Shown: piece by piece, positions 6,286-8,901 of the stretch
Numbering within the stretch: the first letter of the stretch is position 1
Layout: every line of letters starts with the position of its first letter
NCBI GenBank assembly: GCA_019307545.1
Contig: JAFDJI010000115.1
Location: 1 to 8,901, forward strand
Length of the DNA: 8,901 nt
Reading direction: 5' to 3'
From: Deltaproteobacteria bacterium
GTDB lineage: Bacteria; Myxococcota_A; UBA796; GCA-2862545
Program-made: the position numbers and the translations under genes
Notes under the pieces: model-generated
The model's input: the letters and a program-made list of their open reading frames with translations, nothing else
Told to the model about the DNA's origin: nothing
The model's database searches: none

Positions 6286-7209
6286 ATGAAATCCACTCGC
6301 TACACCCTGGGGGAAACACCCACCCAGGTCGTCCACGCCTGGCTCCCCGACACCGACGTGAGGGCCGTCCTCCACATCGCCCACGGCATGGCGGAGCACG
6401 GTGCCCGGTACGCCCGCATGGCCGAGCCCCTGGTGGCCCGCGGATGGGCGGTCTACGCCAACGACCTCCGTGGCCACGGTGAGACAGCGCAGGCCGACGA
6501 AGACCTCGGGTTCTTCGCCGAGGAAGACGGGTGGAACGCAGTGCTCTCCGACCTGCACGCCTGCGTGCAACACGAGCGGAAGGAGCATCCCGACGTACCG
6601 TACGTCCTCCTGGGACACAGCCTGGGCGCGCTCCTGGCCCAGCAGTACCTGTACACCCACGGCGACACCATCGACGCGGCGGTGCTCTCGGGGGCCAGCG
6701 GCGCGCCCTCTTTCATCGCGAAGCTCGGCAGGTATGTGGCCCGCTTCGAGCGCATGCGCTTGGGGCCCCAGGGCAACAGCGGCATCCTCAACGCCCTATC
6801 CTTCGGAGACTTCAACAAGAAGTTCCGCCCGAACCGCACGGACTTCGATTGGCTCAGCCGGGACGAAGCCGAGGTCGACAAGTACGTGGCCGACCCCCGG
6901 TGCGGGTTCCAGTGCTCGACCCAGCTCTGGGTCGACCTCCTCGACGCGATCCCCGTGCTCACCAGTCCCTCGAACCAGGAAAAGATCCGCAAGGACCTTC
7001 CGATCTACCTCTTCAGCGGGAGCCGCGACCCGGTCGGCGAGATGGGGAAGAGCGTGCGCGCCTTGACGGCGTCCTACGAGAGCGTCGGCCTCTCGCGGGT
7101 CACCCTGAAGCTCTACGAGGACGGCCGGCACGAGATGATGAACGAGACGAACCACGAAGAGGTGATCGGCGACCTCGTGGAGTGGCTGGAGGCGACGATC
7201 TCCCTCTGA
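6286..7209 (+). CDS. Monoacylglycerol lipase / lysophospholipase-type alpha/beta hydrolase
   Basis: 307 residues, the usual size for the Hydrolase_4 (serine aminopeptidase S33-like) family. HGMAEHG at 33-39 is the oxyanion-hole motif typical of monoglyceride lipases, followed by NDLRGHGETA. The nucleophile elbow GHSLG places S112; the other triad members are D248 in SGSRDPVG and H282 in DGRHEMMNE. The cap region (about 145-215) is present, so the enzyme looks intact. There is no signal peptide, so it should act in the cytoplasm. Family members release fatty acids from monoacylglycerols or lysophospholipids; the exact substrate cannot be told from sequence. Start ATG 6286 follows a GAGG by five bases. 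It lies downstream of radC on the same strand, 73 bases away, and could be read from the same transcript, though the two functions are unrelated. Confidence 0.92.
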   Translation: MKSTRYTLGETPTQVVHAWLPDTDVRAVLHIAHGMAEHGARYARMAEPLVARGWAVYANDLRGHGETAQADEDLGFFAEEDGWNAVLSDLHACVQHERKEHPDVPYVLLGHSLGALLAQQYLYTHGDTIDAAVLSGASGAPSFIAKLGRYVARFERMRLGPQGNSGILNALSFGDFNKKFRPNRTDFDWLSRDEAEVDKYVADPRCGFQCSTQLWVDLLDAIPVLTSPSNQEKIRKDLPIYLFSGSRDPVGEMGKSVRALTASYESVGLSRVTLKLYEDGRHEMMNETNHEEVIGDLVEWLEATISL

Positions 7210-7249
7210 CGCGACCGACCGCGGCCCAGGAGGGCGTAGCGCGTAGCGC

Positions 7250-7273
7250 GCGCCGGACTCCCGGGCCCGGCGC
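7250..7273. terminator. GC-rich inverted repeat between converging genes, possible bidirectional terminator
   Basis: GCGCCGG (7250-7256) and CCGGCGC (7267-7273) form a 7-bp all-GC stem with a 10-base loop. An overlapping perfect palindrome CCGGGCCCGG lies at 7261-7270. The position, 40 bases after the lipase stop and 37 bases beyond the lipoprotein stop on the other strand, fits termination from both sides. No T-tract follows, so factor-independent termination is doubtful. Confidence 0.35.
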
Positions 7274-7310
7274 AGCGATACTCGCGCCCGTGGGAGGCGC
7301 CTATTCCAGG

Positions 7311-8243
7311 CTAGAGCTCGTCGTTCTCGTTGTACTCCGGCTCGTCGTAGACGCAGAAGGCTTCGTCGCCTTCCGCCGGGTTGCCGCTGAAGTTGTCCTC
7401 GTAGAACACCGGCGCGAAGGTCTCGTCCCAGCACTCGGACACCGTCGCCACCAGGGCACCGAGGTCGCCGCCGGTCACGTACCCGTCGGTTCGGCCGGCC
7501 CCGGTGACCACCCAACGGGAGCGCACCACCAGGACCTCTTCGGTCAGGTTGCCGTTGATGTCGTCCTCGATGGCCAGGTCCATCTTCCCGCTACCCGCGA
7601 AGAGCTGTTCGTAGTGGTAGTAGGCGTCCACCGGCTCACCACCATCGGCGAAGTCCTCGAACCCCGCGGTGGCCTTCACCCCATCGGCCGCGATGTCGTA
7701 CTCGCACCCAAAGCTCCCGGTGGCGGTCTGGTTCGGGTCCAGGTCGTGGGCGGCGTCGAAGTCGACGGCGAACCACCCGCTGCTGATCTCGGCGGTGGCT
7801 CCCTCGTCCACCTGGCCCCCGACGATGTGCACCCAGGCGTCGTCGCTGGTCTCGGTCTTCGGGCGCTGGGCGATGACCCAGGTGTAGACGTCGGTGTCCT
7901 CGTCGTAGTGGACCCACAACACGGTGTGCACCGGGTCCAGCGGGTCGGCGAAGGGGCCCCACACCGCGGTGTTGTCCTCGGTGTCGTGCCAACTCGGTGG
8001 CAGGTCGGTCACCACGTCCACGAGGTGCAGGACACCGCCGATGAGCCCGTTGACGTCATCGGTCACCTTGGCAGTGAGCAGGTAGAACTCCGACCACTCG
8101 CGATCCCGCTCGGCATCACCAAACTCGGTCGGGAGGTTGATCTGGATCCGCTCGTCCGGCAGCACGCCGGCATAGTCCGGGGACACCTCGTCGAAGCATC
8201 CGGTGAGGGCGAGCAGAACGGTCAGAGAGAGGACATTGCGCAT
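7311..8243 (-). CDS. Acidic predicted outer-membrane lipoprotein of unknown family
   Basis: 310 residues from ATG 8243, backed by GGAGG six bases upstream. Residues 1-16 are a lipoprotein signal: MRN, a hydrophobic core, then the lipobox LTGC, so C16 should be lipidated after cleavage by signal peptidase II. Residue +2 is F, not D, so the E. coli inner-membrane retention signal is absent and an outer-membrane location is likely if that rule holds here. The mature protein is strongly acidic with many Asp, Glu, Trp and Tyr, and few lysines. Alternating patterns such as HTVLWVHYDEDTDVYTWVIA suggest a beta-rich fold. Three further cysteines occur (in FGCEYD, SECWDE and AFCVYD). The C-terminus is very acidic (EPEYNENDEL). 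I recognise no family; short lipoproteins of this style are frequent in myxobacteria. It follows the second hydrolase gene on the same strand after 87 bases and converges on the lipase-like gene. Confidence 0.85.
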   Translation of the reverse strand: MRNVLSLTVLLALTGCFDEVSPDYAGVLPDERIQINLPTEFGDAERDREWSEFYLLTAKVTDDVNGLIGGVLHLVDVVTDLPPSWHDTEDNTAVWGPFADPLDPVHTVLWVHYDEDTDVYTWVIAQRPKTETSDDAWVHIVGGQVDEGATAEISSGWFAVDFDAAHDLDPNQTATGSFGCEYDIAADGVKATAGFEDFADGGEPVDAYYHYEQLFAGSGKMDLAIEDDINGNLTEEVLVVRSRWVVTGAGRTDGYVTGGDLGALVATVSECWDETFAPVFYEDNFSGNPAEGDEAFCVYDEPEYNENDEL

Positions 8244-8249
8244 AGGGAA

Positions 8250-8254
8250 CCTCC
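8250..8254 (-). promoter_or_regulatory. Ribosome binding site of the lipoprotein gene
   Basis: On the - strand GGAGG is followed by TTCCCT and the ATG at 8243, a near-ideal site that fixes the start of the lipoprotein signal sequence. Confidence 0.8.
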
Positions 8255-8330
8255 AATCACGTAGTCGACCCTATGGACCCGCAACTCGAACAGGTCGGAA
8301 AGAAAAAGGCAGCGAAGAGGAAGACCGGCT

Positions 8331-8901
8331 TCATGGCCATTGTTCGAACCACGCCGCGATCCGTGGGTACACATCATGGATCGCGTGATCCCCGACGCCC
8401 AGGTCGAGGTGGCCGTAGTCTGCAGAGAAGCCATTCGCGCGGGACACGATGACCAGCTCCTTGTCGGGCGAGCCCACCGCGTCGTAGTAGGCGCGCACCC
8501 GGTCGGGGGTGGCCAGATGGTCCACCCGCCCGGCGAGGAACAACATGGGGATCTCCACCTCCCCGAGGGCGAGGCGGTACACCGTCTGGCCGTCGGCAGA
8601 GCGGAACTCACCGTCGGTGCGCGACGCCCCGATCTGGCGCACCTCCCCTCGGGAGAGGGGGGACACCACCTTTCTCAGCATGTGCTTCCTCGCGGTGGGC
8701 TCGATGTTCGCGCTGTTGTAGAGCAACTCGTCCGCGGACAGGGGGACGCGATCGCCCATCCCCGCCAGCAGGCGTGCCCCCGCCGGGGTCGGCGTGAAGC
8801 CCGTAAGCGTCGCGAGCCAACTCTGCCCGAGCATGGTGCGGGAAGCGAAGTCCGGGTCACGGAAGTCCATCGGCGACCCCACGACGACCGCGGAGGCGAG
8901 G
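8331..8901 (-). CDS. Alpha/beta hydrolase, C-terminal part (5' end beyond the window)
   Basis: 189 residues are visible and the frame stays open to the window edge; a GTG at 8882 is internal, since the codons before it continue sensibly as LASAVV. VVVGSPMDF is the strand that normally follows the nucleophile elbow, so the nucleophile should lie just outside the window. A cap-like region follows (about 60 residues, rich in charged residues). EIPMLFLAGRVDHLATP supplies the acid (D at 8520-8522), and ADYGHLDLGVGDHA supplies the catalytic histidine (H at 8409-8411). The end, IHDVYPRIAAWFEQWP, is the usual last helix. This layout resembles the PhaC/lysosomal-lipase-like hydrolases often found in myxobacteria, and differs from the monoacylglycerol-lipase-type enzyme at 6286-7209. 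The substrate is unknown. The gene reads toward the lipoprotein gene, 87 bases downstream, possibly as one operon. Confidence 0.82.
   Translation of the reverse strand, partial: LASAVVVGSPMDFRDPDFASRTMLGQSWLATLTGFTPTPAGARLLAGMGDRVPLSADELLYNSANIEPTARKHMLRKVVSPLSRGEVRQIGASRTDGEFRSADGQTVYRLALGEVEIPMLFLAGRVDHLATPDRVRAYYDAVGSPDKELVIVSRANGFSADYGHLDLGVGDHAIHDVYPRIAAWFEQWP

Noticed and set aside
6531..8264. A 577-codon open frame on the + strand spanning the lipase-like and lipoprotein genes
   Set aside because: It overlaps two genes with intact start signals, catalytic residues or lipobox in other frames, and its translation shows no recognisable domain.
8291..8332. Possible - strand terminator after the second hydrolase (T-rich run CCTTTTTCTTTCC)
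   Set aside because: The only stem before the T-run is four base pairs (GAAG/CTTC), overlaps the stop codon and is about ten bases away, too weak to call.
8882..8901. GTG 8882 as the start of a complete 183-residue hydrolase
   Set aside because: The frame continues open upstream with residues fitting the conserved strand (LASAVVVGSPMDF), and a start here would leave the enzyme without its nucleophile, so the gene is truncated by the window.

Overview
The window is GC-rich (roughly two thirds G+C by eye) and densely coded. Third codon positions are strongly G/C-biased, so long antisense open frames appear opposite the real genes. No rRNA, tRNA, insertion sequence or CRISPR array was seen. The gene set fits a Gram-negative bacterium with a lipoprotein-bearing outer membrane. 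A Myxococcota or other deltaproteobacterial-type genome is my best guess, but this is inferred from gene style only and no taxonomic marker gene is present.

Region 1 (1-2633, + strand) is the end of a tightly coupled redox operon. It holds the C-terminus of a GltD-like FAD/NAD(P)H oxidoreductase, a NuoG/HoxU-like iron-sulfur subunit that overlaps it by four bases (ATGA), and an FMN-binding protein built like the synthase barrel of glutamate synthase but without the glutaminase domain. Together they look like one complex that passes electrons from NAD(P)H through FAD and Fe-S clusters to an FMN active site (or the reverse). The reaction is not obvious: the usual 3Fe-4S cysteines of glutamate synthase are missing from the barrel, and a four-cysteine motif sits at the N-terminus instead. 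This is the most interesting part of the window.

Region 2 (2658-5241) is a divergent pair with starts 67 bases apart. One is a secreted or membrane-anchored beta-helical (bactofilin-like) protein with several C-terminal membrane segments (- strand). The other is a GT-C-type polytopic membrane glycosyltransferase-like protein (+ strand). Both suggest cell-envelope work.

Region 3 (5242-7209, + strand) has a gene-free stretch of about 245 bases with a short hairpin, then radC (JAMM/MPN+ protein) and a monoacylglycerol-lipase-type alpha/beta hydrolase.

Region 4 (7311-8901, - strand) has an acidic lipoprotein of unknown family and, upstream of it, the C-terminal part of a second, different alpha/beta hydrolase that runs off the window. 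The + hydrolase and the - lipoprotein converge on a short spacer with a GC-rich inverted repeat.
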